A program made the position numbers and the translations under genes. The notes beneath the pieces were generated by a model. It worked only from the letters and a program-made list of their open reading frames with translations, had not been told where the DNA came from and did not search any database. Positions 51,381 through 60,290 of a stretch of 61,169 bases of DNA are shown piece by piece. The DNA lies in the IMG/VR virus record IMGVR_UViG_3300020109_000001, positions 1 through 61,169 of that record; one strand, 5' to 3'. Every line of letters begins with the position of its first letter. Positions within the stretch are counted from its first letter, which is position 1. Source of the DNA: a virus.

Positions 51381-51865
51381 TATCGCACCCAGAAAATGGG
51401 GAAGGAACCCTGGTTGTCATTGATGATGTCGATCAGGATACCTTCGATTACAGGAAGGTAGGGTAGATTGTCACGAGAGTACATCGACTGGTTCTTGAAG
51501 AACTCTCGCTCAAGGACATCTATCTTTTGCTTCTTCACTTGTTGTGAAGCGAAACTCGTTGGTAGGATACCACCAGGCCGGAGGACTTCGCTCTTCGCAA
51601 TCTCGAAGGCGGCAACCTCAACAGCAGGAGGAATCATATCGAAGGGGATCAACTCCCCGCGAATTGTTTGTGCGCCTTCCCGAGGCCATTGGCGGATTTG
51701 AGCAATCCCACCAGTCTTTTGACCAGGAAAACGATGGGCATAGATAGCGTCGAGGATCATGGAACCCTGGGTCAGCGCAGTCGTCTTTTGGGCTTCATCC
51801 AGATCACCCCATTCAGGGAAACTGGCGCCATAGTACGTTGTTGCTTTTTCCAGGGTTCCATACAT
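51380..51865 (-). CDS. Head-tail connector, DnaT-like family, 161 aa
   Basis: Pattern of the putative DnaT-like phage family: GDLDEAQKTTALTQGSMILDAIYAHRFPG, IRQWPREGA, IPPAVEVAAFEIAK. Members sit at the head completion (gp6-like) position. ATG at 51865. Confidence 0.75.
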   Translation of the reverse strand: MYGTLEKATTYYGASFPEWGDLDEAQKTTALTQGSMILDAIYAHRFPGQKTGGIAQIRQWPREGAQTIRGELIPFDMIPPAVEVAAFEIAKSEVLRPGGILPTSFASQQVKKQKIDVLEREFFKNQSMYSRDNLPYLPVIEGILIDIINDNQGSFPIFWVR

Positions 51866-51869
51866 TGTC

Positions 51870-52277
51870 TTATGCTTTCTCGGACAGAGCCCAGATGCGG
51901 TCGCGTTCTTCAGCCGTGATGTTCGGCTTGCCGGCTTCATGAAGCTTCTCGTTCACACGACGAACTTCAGGACGACCATCACCCATCATCGCGTCATCAG
52001 GCAGCGACTTCATGATTGCGAGGATTTCCTGGTCGGCTTCATCAGCCGAAGGCTCCTCATCAGCTTCCTGGACAGTTTCAGGATTCTGAACGTCCACGAT
52101 GCGGAACGAATCATCGTCCTCGTCCACAGGAGCGCCAGTGATCTCAAGAACACCGAGTTGCTCCAGTTTGCGAAGGGACCGCGGAATGCGGCCCTCCACT
52201 TCCAGAGTACCACCGGCATCGAGAGCCTGACCACTGATGGTGACGCGCTGTTCACCAATGTTTTTCACACTTGCCAT
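51870..52277 (-). CDS. Hypothetical head-cluster protein, 135 aa
   Basis: Beta-rich start (MASVKNIGEQRVTISGQALD) and an acidic, disordered middle. Similar proteins occur between capsid and connector genes. Function unknown. Confidence 0.6.
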   Translation of the reverse strand: MASVKNIGEQRVTISGQALDAGGTLEVEGRIPRSLRKLEQLGVLEITGAPVDEDDDSFRIVDVQNPETVQEADEEPSADEADQEILAIMKSLPDDAMMGDGRPEVRRVNEKLHEAGKPNITAEERDRIWALSEKA

Positions 52278-52286
52278 GATCCGTCC

Positions 52287-52475
52287 TCAATTGTCGCCGA
52301 CAGCTGCAGCTTTTACAGCCCACATCGACGCGGTTTCCAGGTTAGTCAGGGCAACAGAACGCCGACGCCCTGCAGGGAGTTCCTCGATGATGGAAGCGAG
52401 TTGGTTACTCGCCTCCTTGATTCGAGTGATCATCGGGTCACCACTTGGGTTGAAATTGGTATCTGTAACAGACAT
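52287..52475 (-). CDS. Acb2-like anti-CBASS protein, 62 aa
   Basis: The C-terminal pattern ITRIKEASNQLASIIEELPAGRRRSVALTNLETASMWAVKAA fits the Acb2/Tad1 hairpin family, helical hexamers that sequester cyclic di- and trinucleotides of CBASS defence. Shorter than many members (62 versus about 90). Lies just after the capsid gene, coupled by TGATG. The conserved LTNLE..SMWA helix is the strongest evidence. Confidence 0.78.
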   Translation of the reverse strand: MSVTDTNFNPSGDPMITRIKEASNQLASIIEELPAGRRRSVALTNLETASMWAVKAAAVGDN

Positions 52476-53425
52476 CAGATTCCATCCATGTAGGTGACTT
52501 CCAGGGGACGACGGATATCCACACCACCCAGACGGAACAGACCAGGAACGTCCCAGCGGAACGGACCGGACTGATACACAGGGAAGAAGCGGTGAGGCAT
52601 CGGCATGTGCAGCTTCAGCACTTCCGGCGACCGACGATAGGCAACGATCCGGTTGGAGTTACCAACACCAGCTTTGTCCAGCCCATACACTGCACGAATC
52701 GTCAGCGGACGACCAGTGGTAATCGTGTACAGATTGTACTTCATGATGTATTCCATGAGGCTACCAGCCGTCATGGTGCCCGACACATCCGTCAGCCGAC
52801 GAGTTGCCAGCAGGGTGATGATGTCATAGGGCAGCAGCACCGTGTCTGCGATCGAGGTGTACTTCGTGTCTTTCCAGGAGACAGTCAGTGCCTCGTTGAA
52901 ATCGGCCAGGATCTGGTCGATGTCAGCATTGGCCCAATCCCCGTTGGGGGCAGTGCGGGGGGTGATGGCGTTGTGGTTGACCACGCCCTTCAGGTTCTTC
53001 TCGGAGTCACCGACGAAGCAGATGCGGTTGATCATGTCTTCCGCGGCACGACGAGCAGCGACAGCGTCTTCTGCAGGCAGGTTGCGACCAGCAGCCATGG
53101 CGCCGACCAGTTCCTCATAGCCCCAGCCATAACCGATGGCTGCGGTGTAGACGGTCGACATCCCGCGCGTGCGGACTTGACCGGCAGTCGGAACGTCATC
53201 GTTGTTGGCGTTGAACCACTGGGCTCGGCCATACATATCGCCCGACCAGAATTCGACAACCTGGGTCCATTCAGGAGCCGACATATCGATCGGCACCAGC
53301 TGGGCATAGTTGAATTCCGGGTAGCGCATCATGTTGACGCCAGGCTCGATGTAGGTTCGTGCCTGGGATGCATATCCCGCGACAGCAACCATGTCGTCCT
53401 GAGTCAGATGTTGATTCGGATACAT
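52475..53425 (-). CDS. Major capsid protein, 316 aa
   Basis: DUF2184/HK97-type coat: YIEPGVNMMRYPEFNYAQLVPID, a SISRIC-like AARRAAEDMINRICFVGD, VLLPYDIITLL and the C-terminal FPVYQSGPFRWDVPGLFRLGGVDIRRP. Coat proteins of this type follow a cement and a protease gene, as here. Confidence 0.92.
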   Translation of the reverse strand: MYPNQHLTQDDMVAVAGYASQARTYIEPGVNMMRYPEFNYAQLVPIDMSAPEWTQVVEFWSGDMYGRAQWFNANNDDVPTAGQVRTRGMSTVYTAAIGYGWGYEELVGAMAAGRNLPAEDAVAARRAAEDMINRICFVGDSEKNLKGVVNHNAITPRTAPNGDWANADIDQILADFNEALTVSWKDTKYTSIADTVLLPYDIITLLATRRLTDVSGTMTAGSLMEYIMKYNLYTITTGRPLTIRAVYGLDKAGVGNSNRIVAYRRSPEVLKLHMPMPHRFFPVYQSGPFRWDVPGLFRLGGVDIRRPLEVTYMDGI

Positions 53426-53436
53426 CGTTGCTCTCC

Positions 53437-53895
53437 TCAGAGGTCGATGTTGACGATGACGAGTTCGCCAGCGTCAGCACTTGTTTCGAATTTACCGACA
53501 CGAATGTTGCCCGTATCGATGTTGGTGACCAGGCCAGGATTGGCAGGAGTCACATAGGCATCGGTGTCAGCGACGACAGCGACAGATGCCTTGACCCAGA
53601 AGCTACCACGCGCAGCCAGACGAGCAGAGTCGTACTGTGCGAAGCCTTCTGCGGTCGTGTCCGTTGCCGGGCGAGCACCACGGTCAAGCACAGTCAGAGC
53701 CAGAACCGAGGTCTTGCCCACCAGGTTGGTCGTGACAGTGCGTTCAGTCGTGCCGCGAGCGACAAATCGACCGAAGCGGGTGATGCCGGCATCCTCGCAG
53801 GTCCGCGAGAAGAAGTCGCGGGGACGAGCATTCGCCACAGCGCCTTCATAGCCTTCCGGCATATGGTCATTATAGACAGTTTGAATCGGCGGCAT
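53437..53895 (-). CDS. Capsid cement or decoration protein, 152 aa
   Basis: Follows the structural cement (gp24-like) pattern: GYEGAVANARPRDFFSRTCEDAGITRFGRFV, ending with a beta-rich part. Lies between scaffold and capsid genes. Confidence 0.75.
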   Translation of the reverse strand: MPPIQTVYNDHMPEGYEGAVANARPRDFFSRTCEDAGITRFGRFVARGTTERTVTTNLVGKTSVLALTVLDRGARPATDTTAEGFAQYDSARLAARGSFWVKASVAVVADTDAYVTPANPGLVTNIDTGNIRVGKFETSADAGELVIVNIDL

Positions 53896-53907
53896 GGTAT
53901 GCGCTCC

Positions 53908-54435
53908 TTACTGCGGGGTTTTCCAGGCGTCCGCGAGTTCTTTCTCGCGGGCATGATACCCGAAGGAATCATTCACCTGGGTCGGGTTGCTCTGACGATC
54001 GAGAACGGTCGACATCACATTGTCACCCAGTTGGGTTTTCTTCTGGGCTTCCTTGGCCTGCTTCAGAGCAATATCGAACATGGCTTCGATATAGGCTTCG
54101 CCCTTGTCAGCATACTCAGCATCGACAGTCACAACAGCTTTCTTGCGGACATCAGCATCGGACAGACCCTTGAAGTCAGCCTTGGGTGCGATCAGAGCCG
54201 CGTCAGCCAGCAGCTGGGCACGCTTGGCCACACGTTCATCCAGCTGTGCGTCGTTCAGCTGAGCAGCTTCCAGTTCCTTGATGCGAGCATCCTTCGTCGC
54301 GAGTTCCTTGTCTTTCGCGTCGATAGCAGCTTGGGCGCGATCTTGAATATTCTTGATGTGACCAGTGATCTTGTCCGCATCAGTGGCGATAACCTCTGCG
54401 GTCGAATCGCCGATCGCAATATGCTTCGTGGTCAT
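53908..54435 (-). CDS. Nested scaffold protein from an internal start, 175 aa
   Basis: ATG at 54435 preceded by AAGGAGG with a five-base spacer, the best ribosome site in the head cluster, in frame within the protease gene. Coiled coil (ATKDARIKELEAAQ) and C-terminal helical region. Confidence 0.8.
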   Translation of the reverse strand: MTTKHIAIGDSTAEVIATDADKITGHIKNIQDRAQAAIDAKDKELATKDARIKELEAAQLNDAQLDERVAKRAQLLADAALIAPKADFKGLSDADVRKKAVVTVDAEYADKGEAYIEAMFDIALKQAKEAQKKTQLGDNVMSTVLDRQSNPTQVNDSFGYHAREKELADAWKTPQ

Positions 54436-55014
54436 CTTGACCTCCTTTTCTATCGGGGCAGCACCCCATTCGTCGCCGATCTGGCAATTCCCCGCACGTC
54501 CGTTGGGGACGACCGCGAGATGGTTGATGCGAATATTGGTCTGCTTCGCATCGTAGTCTTGTCCATCAGATGTAACACCAGGAGTTGCATCCAACACACA
54601 AGTGTAACCAGCAGACAACTGCCGGGTACCACTTTGAATGGCGGCAACCGCCGCAGCATCCTTGATCACGAGAGGCAACTTGATTCGGTTACCATCCCAC
54701 ATCGCCTCGGTTGAGACTTCCCCGACAGCCAGCTTGTTCCAGTTATCAGCTGTCACAGCTTCTTTGGGGTGTCCCATGGTCACAGGTGCGTGGCTGAAAG
54801 TCGTGAGACTGTCAGGAGCACGAACCTCATCCTCAGGACGATAGACCCGGACGATGGCCTTGTCGCGAAGACCCAGAGTTCCATCCGGATCAACTTCTTT
54901 GCCAGTGTACAGTTGGACGCCAGTACGGACTGCAAAAGCTTCCGTCACCATGTATCCATCTGAAGTGATGCGAGTGCCACTCAGCGTGACACTGTCGCGA
55001 AGGGGCACAGTCAT
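53908..55014 (-). CDS. Head maturation protease with C-terminal scaffold, DUF2213, 368 aa
   Basis: N-terminal 190 residues carry the DUF2213 protease pattern (TRITSDGYMVTEAFAVRTGVQLYTG, FSHAPVTMGHP, RQLSAGYTC and INHLAVVPNGRAG with His and Ser/Thr candidates). The rest is an acidic coiled coil typical of scaffolds. An internal start with a perfect ribosome site (54435) would make the scaffold alone, as in lambda C/Nu3. Confidence 0.85.
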   Translation of the reverse strand: MTVPLRDSVTLSGTRITSDGYMVTEAFAVRTGVQLYTGKEVDPDGTLGLRDKAIVRVYRPEDEVRAPDSLTTFSHAPVTMGHPKEAVTADNWNKLAVGEVSTEAMWDGNRIKLPLVIKDAAAVAAIQSGTRQLSAGYTCVLDATPGVTSDGQDYDAKQTNIRINHLAVVPNGRAGNCQIGDEWGAAPIEKEVKMTTKHIAIGDSTAEVIATDADKITGHIKNIQDRAQAAIDAKDKELATKDARIKELEAAQLNDAQLDERVAKRAQLLADAALIAPKADFKGLSDADVRKKAVVTVDAEYADKGEAYIEAMFDIALKQAKEAQKKTQLGDNVMSTVLDRQSNPTQVNDSFGYHAREKELADAWKTPQ

Positions 55015-56918
55015 GTCGCATCCTTTTTGATTGTCTCGAAGACTTCTGGACCAAGAACAATCTTACCAGTGTATGGCTCGATGTCGTCAAGATTCAGACC
55101 GTCAACAGACTTCGACAGAGAGATATGTGGCTTGTAGTCTGGGTAAGACGACGAAGCACCACGATCAATCATATCTTCGTGACGATACTTCAGTTGGTAG
55201 CTGTTGAACCGAAGAACGAGTGTCTCATCGTCAGGAGGACCAAAGATGTCGAGCATCCGAGCACCACCAGGACGAATCTCGAGGTTCCCGTTCCGCCAGT
55301 CACCCGCCCAGTCATCTTCCATACTCATCCAGTCAACAGGTGTCTCACTGTAGAGGATGGTAACATGCAAGTCGTCGGCTGGGAACAGGTCTTGGATTCC
55401 CTGCTTCTTGGCCCAATCGAGAATGGATTTCGCATTCACGACCTTGCGACTCACATAGAGAGGCATGGGACCTCTCTCGTCGTTGACTGCTTTCTTGCGG
55501 GATGCGGGGGGCGAGTTCTCGTTCGCAGCACCACCAGGCTTGGGTTCAGGCTTCAATGCTGCTTTGACAACATCGATAGCTTCACCAGGTTCATTCCGAA
55601 CCTTCTGATGCATCTCCCAAGCATCTTCAAGACCAGGCATGGCTTCGTGCTCGACGATGGTGTTAACGACAGCCGCACCCATCGAGTAGGGGTCGATCAT
55701 GCCGTTCTTGATCATCGTCTCGCCGACCTTCGCAGCATTCAGAGCAATCTCTGCACGCTCCTTCTCGGTCACCTGCCACAATGGGCGCCAGGTATAGAAG
55801 ATCTCTTTCGGACGACGACCCAGAGCGGAGCGGATCACCGCCTCGTCGTAGTTCTTCATCGCCGGAGTGATCTTATTATTCTGCATCGACTGAACACGAT
55901 CATAGTAATGGCGGATATCCGCCTCACCTGTTGCGTTCAGACCACCAGGGCTGGTTCCGAAGAGTCGAGTAACAGGAATGCTGCACGACCCAGAAACATA
56001 CTGGTAGAAGCGGTCGATGAGTTCAGGAAGAGAACCATAGGTCTGGCTCTTCTGTTGGTACTGTTCCAGTTCATCCAGGATGAGCGTACCGTTGACGCTT
56101 TTCGACATGCTCGCCATGGCGAATCGCTTCAGAAGGTCAGCCTCATATCCCGGCTGCTGAGCCAGCTTGGTCATCAGACCCTTGACGTTGATTACGTCAA
56201 TCTTCGCTTCAAAGATCAGGTTGGCGATTGCCGTGATGGCTCCGTCAACATGTTTAGTGGCGTTCAACACAACCTGTAGAACCGAACGTGACCATTGCGT
56301 GTTCACGCGCGGCATATCAAGCGGTCGTTCATCACCCTTGAAGATCATCAGACGAGTGTGGTGAATCTTGACGTCACCGCCATCAGCTTTCTTGTACAGA
56401 TAGTACACAGGCTTGCCGAAGTTCTCGCTGTCCAGGTTCTCATCGAGATCACCCTGAGTCAGTTGAAGCTGACTGAAGACGATACAACGACGAAGATCGC
56501 CTTTCCCGATGGTCTTCGCATCAAATGGGGTGTCGGGCTTTTGGCCACGGATTGGGAAATAGACTGCAGCGCCTCCGAGCAGGCGTCCATTCTTCAACCC
56601 AGTCTCTACTGCTTGTAGAACACCCGTGCGAGATTCTTCGGCTTCGATGGCGGTGATCTGGTCGGGAGGAGCGTTCCAGTTCCGCCAGCGACGAGTCGCA
56701 TCTTCAGCGATGGTATCTACGATTCGGCGTGGGAGGAACGCCGTTTCATAGGCAGCAAGCAACTCAGCATCAGTGTAAGTGCGTGACATGTACACGCCAG
56801 CTGATGCTTTGTCTCTACCACCACCAAAGCCTGCGACTACATTGCCGTAGCCATCCCACATTTCAAGTACTTGACCGTCCGCTGTGACACGCGCACGACC
56901 ACGAGGCTTCTCTGTCAT
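55011..56918 (-). CDS. Portal protein with C-terminal Acb1-like domain, 635 aa
   Basis: Residues 40-430 match the DUF1073-type portal (RRIVDTIAEDATRRWRNW, SGSCSIPVTRLFGTSPGGLNATGEADIRHYYDRV). Residues 478-635 (PLYVSRKVVNAKSILDWAKKQG) carry the two HxT/S motifs of 2H phosphodiesterases: H518-V-T520 and H598-I-S600. Acb1 cuts the cyclic nucleotides of CBASS defence. Fusion to the portal is known in related phages; activity here is inferred. ATGA overlap with terminase. Confidence 0.88.
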   Translation of the reverse strand: MTEKPRGRARVTADGQVLEMWDGYGNVVAGFGGGRDKASAGVYMSRTYTDAELLAAYETAFLPRRIVDTIAEDATRRWRNWNAPPDQITAIEAEESRTGVLQAVETGLKNGRLLGGAAVYFPIRGQKPDTPFDAKTIGKGDLRRCIVFSQLQLTQGDLDENLDSENFGKPVYYLYKKADGGDVKIHHTRLMIFKGDERPLDMPRVNTQWSRSVLQVVLNATKHVDGAITAIANLIFEAKIDVINVKGLMTKLAQQPGYEADLLKRFAMASMSKSVNGTLILDELEQYQQKSQTYGSLPELIDRFYQYVSGSCSIPVTRLFGTSPGGLNATGEADIRHYYDRVQSMQNNKITPAMKNYDEAVIRSALGRRPKEIFYTWRPLWQVTEKERAEIALNAAKVGETMIKNGMIDPYSMGAAVVNTIVEHEAMPGLEDAWEMHQKVRNEPGEAIDVVKAALKPEPKPGGAANENSPPASRKKAVNDERGPMPLYVSRKVVNAKSILDWAKKQGIQDLFPADDLHVTILYSETPVDWMSMEDDWAGDWRNGNLEIRPGGARMLDIFGPPDDETLVLRFNSYQLKYRHEDMIDRGASSSYPDYKPHISLSKSVDGLNLDDIEPYTGKIVLGPEVFETIKKDAT

Positions 56919-58363
56919 AGCGCATACTCCAGCACTTCGGTCTCCAGCAAGCGAGCAAATGCCCGCGAGCAGGCATCGATTTGGTCTTTGAATCTCCCTG
57001 CTGGGAAGGTTTCAGCTTCAGACAGGAACGCATTGTTCCAATCACCTTGTACGAGGAACACATTCCCCGCAGCAGCCTGGGCAGCAAGTGGTGCCGCCCG
57101 TGTGGCTTTGTCTCCAGATTCGGTCGAGAACGTGTAATCGTATCCCAACAGCTTACCGACCAGATATGTGACCTGGAACTTCCCCGACTGTCCAGGGTCC
57201 TGGGGCAAGGAGCCAGGAACCAAATAACCGTCTTGTTTAGCTGTTGCGATCAAAGTCGTTTCGACCATCAGCGGATCGCCGCGAAACCGCTTCATGTCGC
57301 CAATGTAAATCTTTCCGGCAGGACTTATCCCAACCAATGCTCCAGCAGTAAAGGCTGCTGTTGCACTGTCCGTGGCCGCCAAGTCCCATCCACGAGCCCA
57401 TCGAGTCCCCTTGGGGGCAAAATCGACGACTTTGAACCAGTCTCGCTTAAACAACCCGCCGCCACGGGGCGAGGGCCGCTGCTGGAATTGGCCCGCAACT
57501 GCGTACGGACCCGAGATCGACATCATGACTTTCTTGTCACGTTCGACTACTTCTCGTGAGAATCGTTCCGGGAAGAGGAGTTCATCGACCTCAGTACGTG
57601 GATCAACAAAACCAATGCTAGTATAGCACTTGCGATCAGGCTCAAACTCCATAGGAAGGTTAAGATGTTCGTAACCAAGACCTTCCTCCAGAATAATACC
57701 AGCAGGATCACGCTCATGGAGACGCTGCATAATCATTACAATGGCATCCCGCTCCGGATCGTTGAGGCGGGAGGGCACGGCTTCAGTGAACGTCTCAGCC
57801 ACCTGCTGAAGGATGACTGGTGAACGAGCATCGTCGACGGAGAGAGGGTCGTCGATCCCGACTCGATGTCCCCGAGAACCCGTCAGAGAGGTGAAAGCCA
57901 TAGCTTCCCGGAATCCCCGCTCGCTGTTCTCGAACTTCTGCTTCGAGTCACTTCCTGAGTCAATCGTGAACTGGGAACCCCAGCGAGACTGGTACCAATC
58001 AGACTTGATCAGGTTCCGAGTCTTCTGGGAATCACGAAGAGCCAGGTCTTGTTTGTGTGAGGTCCCAAGATACCGGACCCACGGCATTTGTTTGGGACCC
58101 CACTCCCACGCGGTCCAGAAGACCCCTGTGAGAAGCGATTTCATCATGCCCGGAGGGACGGTGATGAGAAGTCGTTTCAAATGACCGTCGGTCACGGCCT
58201 CGAGATGATCACAGATTGCGTCAAGAGCCCAACCCCATTTGAGTTCGGCTCCTGGTTCGAGAACATGCCAACCACCCTTGGTGAATCCCGCGAGCGTGGC
58301 GAACTCTTTGCGTTCTTTGCGCCGACGAAGAACCTCGGCCGCAGCCTGGGCTCTAGTTACCAT
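56915..58363 (-). CDS. Terminase large subunit, 482 aa
   Basis: ATPase motif VPPGMMKS (69-76), Walker B-like RVGIDDPLS, and nuclease Asp in GWDLAATDSATAAF. Packages DNA through the portal. ATG at 58363 fits AGGAG with a six-base spacer better than the ATG at 58369. Overlaps terminase small and portal genes. Confidence 0.95.
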   Translation of the reverse strand: MVTRAQAAAEVLRRRKERKEFATLAGFTKGGWHVLEPGAELKWGWALDAICDHLEAVTDGHLKRLLITVPPGMMKSLLTGVFWTAWEWGPKQMPWVRYLGTSHKQDLALRDSQKTRNLIKSDWYQSRWGSQFTIDSGSDSKQKFENSERGFREAMAFTSLTGSRGHRVGIDDPLSVDDARSPVILQQVAETFTEAVPSRLNDPERDAIVMIMQRLHERDPAGIILEEGLGYEHLNLPMEFEPDRKCYTSIGFVDPRTEVDELLFPERFSREVVERDKKVMMSISGPYAVAGQFQQRPSPRGGGLFKRDWFKVVDFAPKGTRWARGWDLAATDSATAAFTAGALVGISPAGKIYIGDMKRFRGDPLMVETTLIATAKQDGYLVPGSLPQDPGQSGKFQVTYLVGKLLGYDYTFSTESGDKATRAAPLAAQAAAGNVFLVQGDWNNAFLSEAETFPAGRFKDQIDACSRAFARLLETEVLEYAL

Positions 58364-58841
58364 CGTCATCTCCTGGAGGGAGAATGTCGTAGTCAGCTTC
58401 CGTCAGCAAGATCTCCTCGAGTTCGTCATCGGTCATTTCCTCGAGGCTCTTGTCCTCCGTTTTGAGGCTGATCTCCTGTTTCGGAGCGCCCAAGCCACGG
58501 GTCTCTGCATCCCGCAGCATCGTGTTGACATCCGAGTTGATGAACTTGAGGATCTTCTGGATGGCCTCAGCGCGTTCCTCTTCGGTGGCGTCCGGATTAA
58601 CAACAACGAGTTGTTGGGTTGCAATCTGGGATTCCAATGTTTCAAGTAGAGTGGCACGAATACGAAGAGCAGTCTTTGCATTTATTCGTCCTTGGGCTGC
58701 GTCACGGTTGCTCATCCCGAATAAGTTGGGATTCCCGGTCTGCCCTTTGACGAATCGAGTAGCCATCTGTCGAGGGCTGAGAATCATAGACTGTGCCGAA
58801 GCAGGTGCCTCCCGCTCGGCTTGCTCTTTGGTACGAGGCAT
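58353..58841 (-). CDS. Terminase small subunit-like protein, 162 aa
   Basis: RFVKGQTGNPNLFG at residue 30, then helices with a basic patch (GRINAKTALRIRATLLETLESQ) and an acidic C-terminus. This DUF5681-like start occurs in small terminase proteins. First gene of the late operon, after a long leader. GAGG lies ten bases before the ATG. Confidence 0.7.
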   Translation of the reverse strand: MPRTKEQAEREAPASAQSMILSPRQMATRFVKGQTGNPNLFGMSNRDAAQGRINAKTALRIRATLLETLESQIATQQLVVVNPDATEEERAEAIQKILKFINSDVNTMLRDAETRGLGAPKQEISLKTEDKSLEEMTDDELEEILLTEADYDILPPGDDDGN

Positions 58842-59021
58842 GTGGGTCCATCCTCATGGTTGTGAATAGCTTCGCCCGAGGGCTCCAGTCAACCCTCGGG
58901 CGTAGTGACCCTCTAAGGGTCAGGCGCAGCACTGGTAGGCCCAAAGCCGCTAGTCCAGGAGGTCACTTCCACAATCTTCTGGCGAGGAGAACTGGGCAGA
59001 CCGTACAACCGAACTATGGTC
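58842..59021 (-). ncRNA. Structured late leader RNA
   Basis: Transcription from the promoter at 59022-59050 gives a leader of about 170 nt. It contains a TGACCCT-cta-AGGGTCA hairpin (58906-58922) and a second perfect 10-bp hairpin CGCCCGAGGG/CCCTCGGGCG (58873-58902) just before the terminase start. Neither is followed by a T run. Could be an antitermination signal read by the adjacent NusG-like protein; this is inference. Confidence 0.5.
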
Positions 59022-59050
59022 AGAATAACCCGGCCCGATAATGAAGTAAA
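59022..59050 (-). promoter_or_regulatory. Late promoter TTTACT-17-TATTCT
   Basis: -35 TTTACT (59045-59050), 17 nt, -10 TATTCT (59022-59027), 25 bases after the NusG-like gene and facing the terminase-to-tail genes. Confidence 0.75.
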
Positions 59051-59074
59051 GTATTATTTTTTGGACGACGATAA

Positions 59075-59563
59075 TTATTTTATGGGTGTGATGTCAGTGA
59101 GTAGACATTTGATCGGATGGTCACAATCATCAGGCCAGACAATGGCTACATGACCCTTACATTCTTGGACCGTGCCCTTCAATCCATTCAATGTCTCATC
59201 CGTAAACACAACCCGTGCCAACCGTGGAAGAGGCCTCCCCATCACCATCGACCGTCTCTCCAGTTCCTGAGCATAATAGACCTGCTCTTGGGGGACTTTG
59301 ACTGGCATCCCGGTGGCGGGGGAGCGGAGGAAGTGGTGGGTCCATCGCTCAGCGAGTTGTGCGAGTCGGTGGAGTGCGTCCGGATGCAGGAAGGCGTATC
59401 CTGGGTACATTAAAGTGCGGATCGCTTTGGGACGTCTTTTTCGTCCTGCTCGCGTATATGTGGTCATGCGCGGGCGGATTAGGTGTTGTGGGGGGAGGTT
59501 CTCTTCAATCGCGGTCAAATTGGTGTTTGAGGAACGAATTACGTGGAAATAGTCGAAATTCAT
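59075..59563 (-). CDS. NusG/RfaH-like transcription factor, 162 aa
   Basis: NGN-like pattern MNFDYFHVIRSSNTNLTAIEENL, RPRMTTYTRAGRKRRPKAIRTLMYPGYAFL, then a KOW-like end: ARVVFTDETLNGLKGTVQECKGHVAIVW. NusG paralogues bind RNA polymerase and make it ignore terminators. It sits directly upstream of the late promoter. The NGN core is shorter than in host NusG (about 180 total). Coupled by ATGA to the gene before it. Confidence 0.8.
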   Translation of the reverse strand: MNFDYFHVIRSSNTNLTAIEENLPPQHLIRPRMTTYTRAGRKRRPKAIRTLMYPGYAFLHPDALHRLAQLAERWTHHFLRSPATGMPVKVPQEQVYYAQELERRSMVMGRPLPRLARVVFTDETLNGLKGTVQECKGHVAIVWPDDCDHPIKCLLTDITPIK

Positions 59564-59838
59564 CGCTTTAGACCCTTTTCACGAAGGAATTCGACACATT
59601 CGGGGAATGTTGTGGGCCAATTCTTGGCTTTCCTGTGTTTATTACTCAGATACATGTACTCGTGACCGAGATGCAAGGCAACTTCGTATTGGAGCACGTT
59701 TATACTGAGATCCTCTAAAGGTCGGGAAGATTGGAACGTTAGTGAGGCGTCAATCTTCTTCTCGATTTTGGCGCGGTCCTTGGCCTCTTCTTCGGCGGCG
59801 ATGTCGAGTGGGTGACGCTCGTGGTCGTATAGTTTCAT
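59560..59838 (-). CDS. Hypothetical acidic protein, 92 aa
   Basis: Helical and acidic at the start (HPLDIAAEEEAKDRAKIEKK), then a compact C-terminal part. Heads the NusG-like gene by ATGA overlap, possibly a partner of it. Function unknown. Confidence 0.6.
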   Translation of the reverse strand: MKLYDHERHPLDIAAEEEAKDRAKIEKKIDASLTFQSSRPLEDLSINVLQYEVALHLGHEYMYLSNKHRKAKNWPTTFPECVEFLREKGLKR

Positions 59839-59984
59839 GGTCCGTGGGTCCTGGATCAGAAAGTTAAAGCCATATTGGATATTATACCGCCTTATTACTT
59901 TTTAGTAAAGGGTGTTTTTAGCGAGTAATTGTCGCGTAACCATAAGTTATTGGTATTGGTTCTTAAAACCCGTCTAATACCCTG

Positions 59985-60290
59985 TTGCGCCCCTATAGTA
60001 AAATCAACCTTTGTCAAATTACTTTATTGGATTTTACCTCGGATGCGATGTGTGTACGTATTCGCTCGTACGTACGTAAGGACCGGAAATAAGTAATAAT
60101 CCAATAATACAATAATACAGGACTGAATACGCGATGAATACTCTCGTAATCAACTTATTAGATTCTTATTGCATTTTTATTACGACGCGGCGGAAATAAT
60201 AATGCACCTAAAATCAATGCCGCTGGAAGAGCGCGAGCGGGGGAAGAGAAATTCGGATTCGCTCTCATATGTAGGTGCACGTTATGGTTG
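59985..60290 (+). repeat. Duplicated noncoding block, copy 2
   Basis: Counterpart of 28205-28505: CCCTATAGTAAAATCA at 59991-60006, ACTTTATTGGATT at 60021-60033, a TACGTA inverted repeat at 60055-60078, CAATG.CGCTGGAA from 60215 and CTCTCATAT at 60262-60270. Confidence 0.8.

Noticed and set aside
53359-54714. Rightward frame of 451 residues antisense to cement and scaffold genes
   Set aside because: No start site and no recognisable motifs; the leftward frames match known head proteins.
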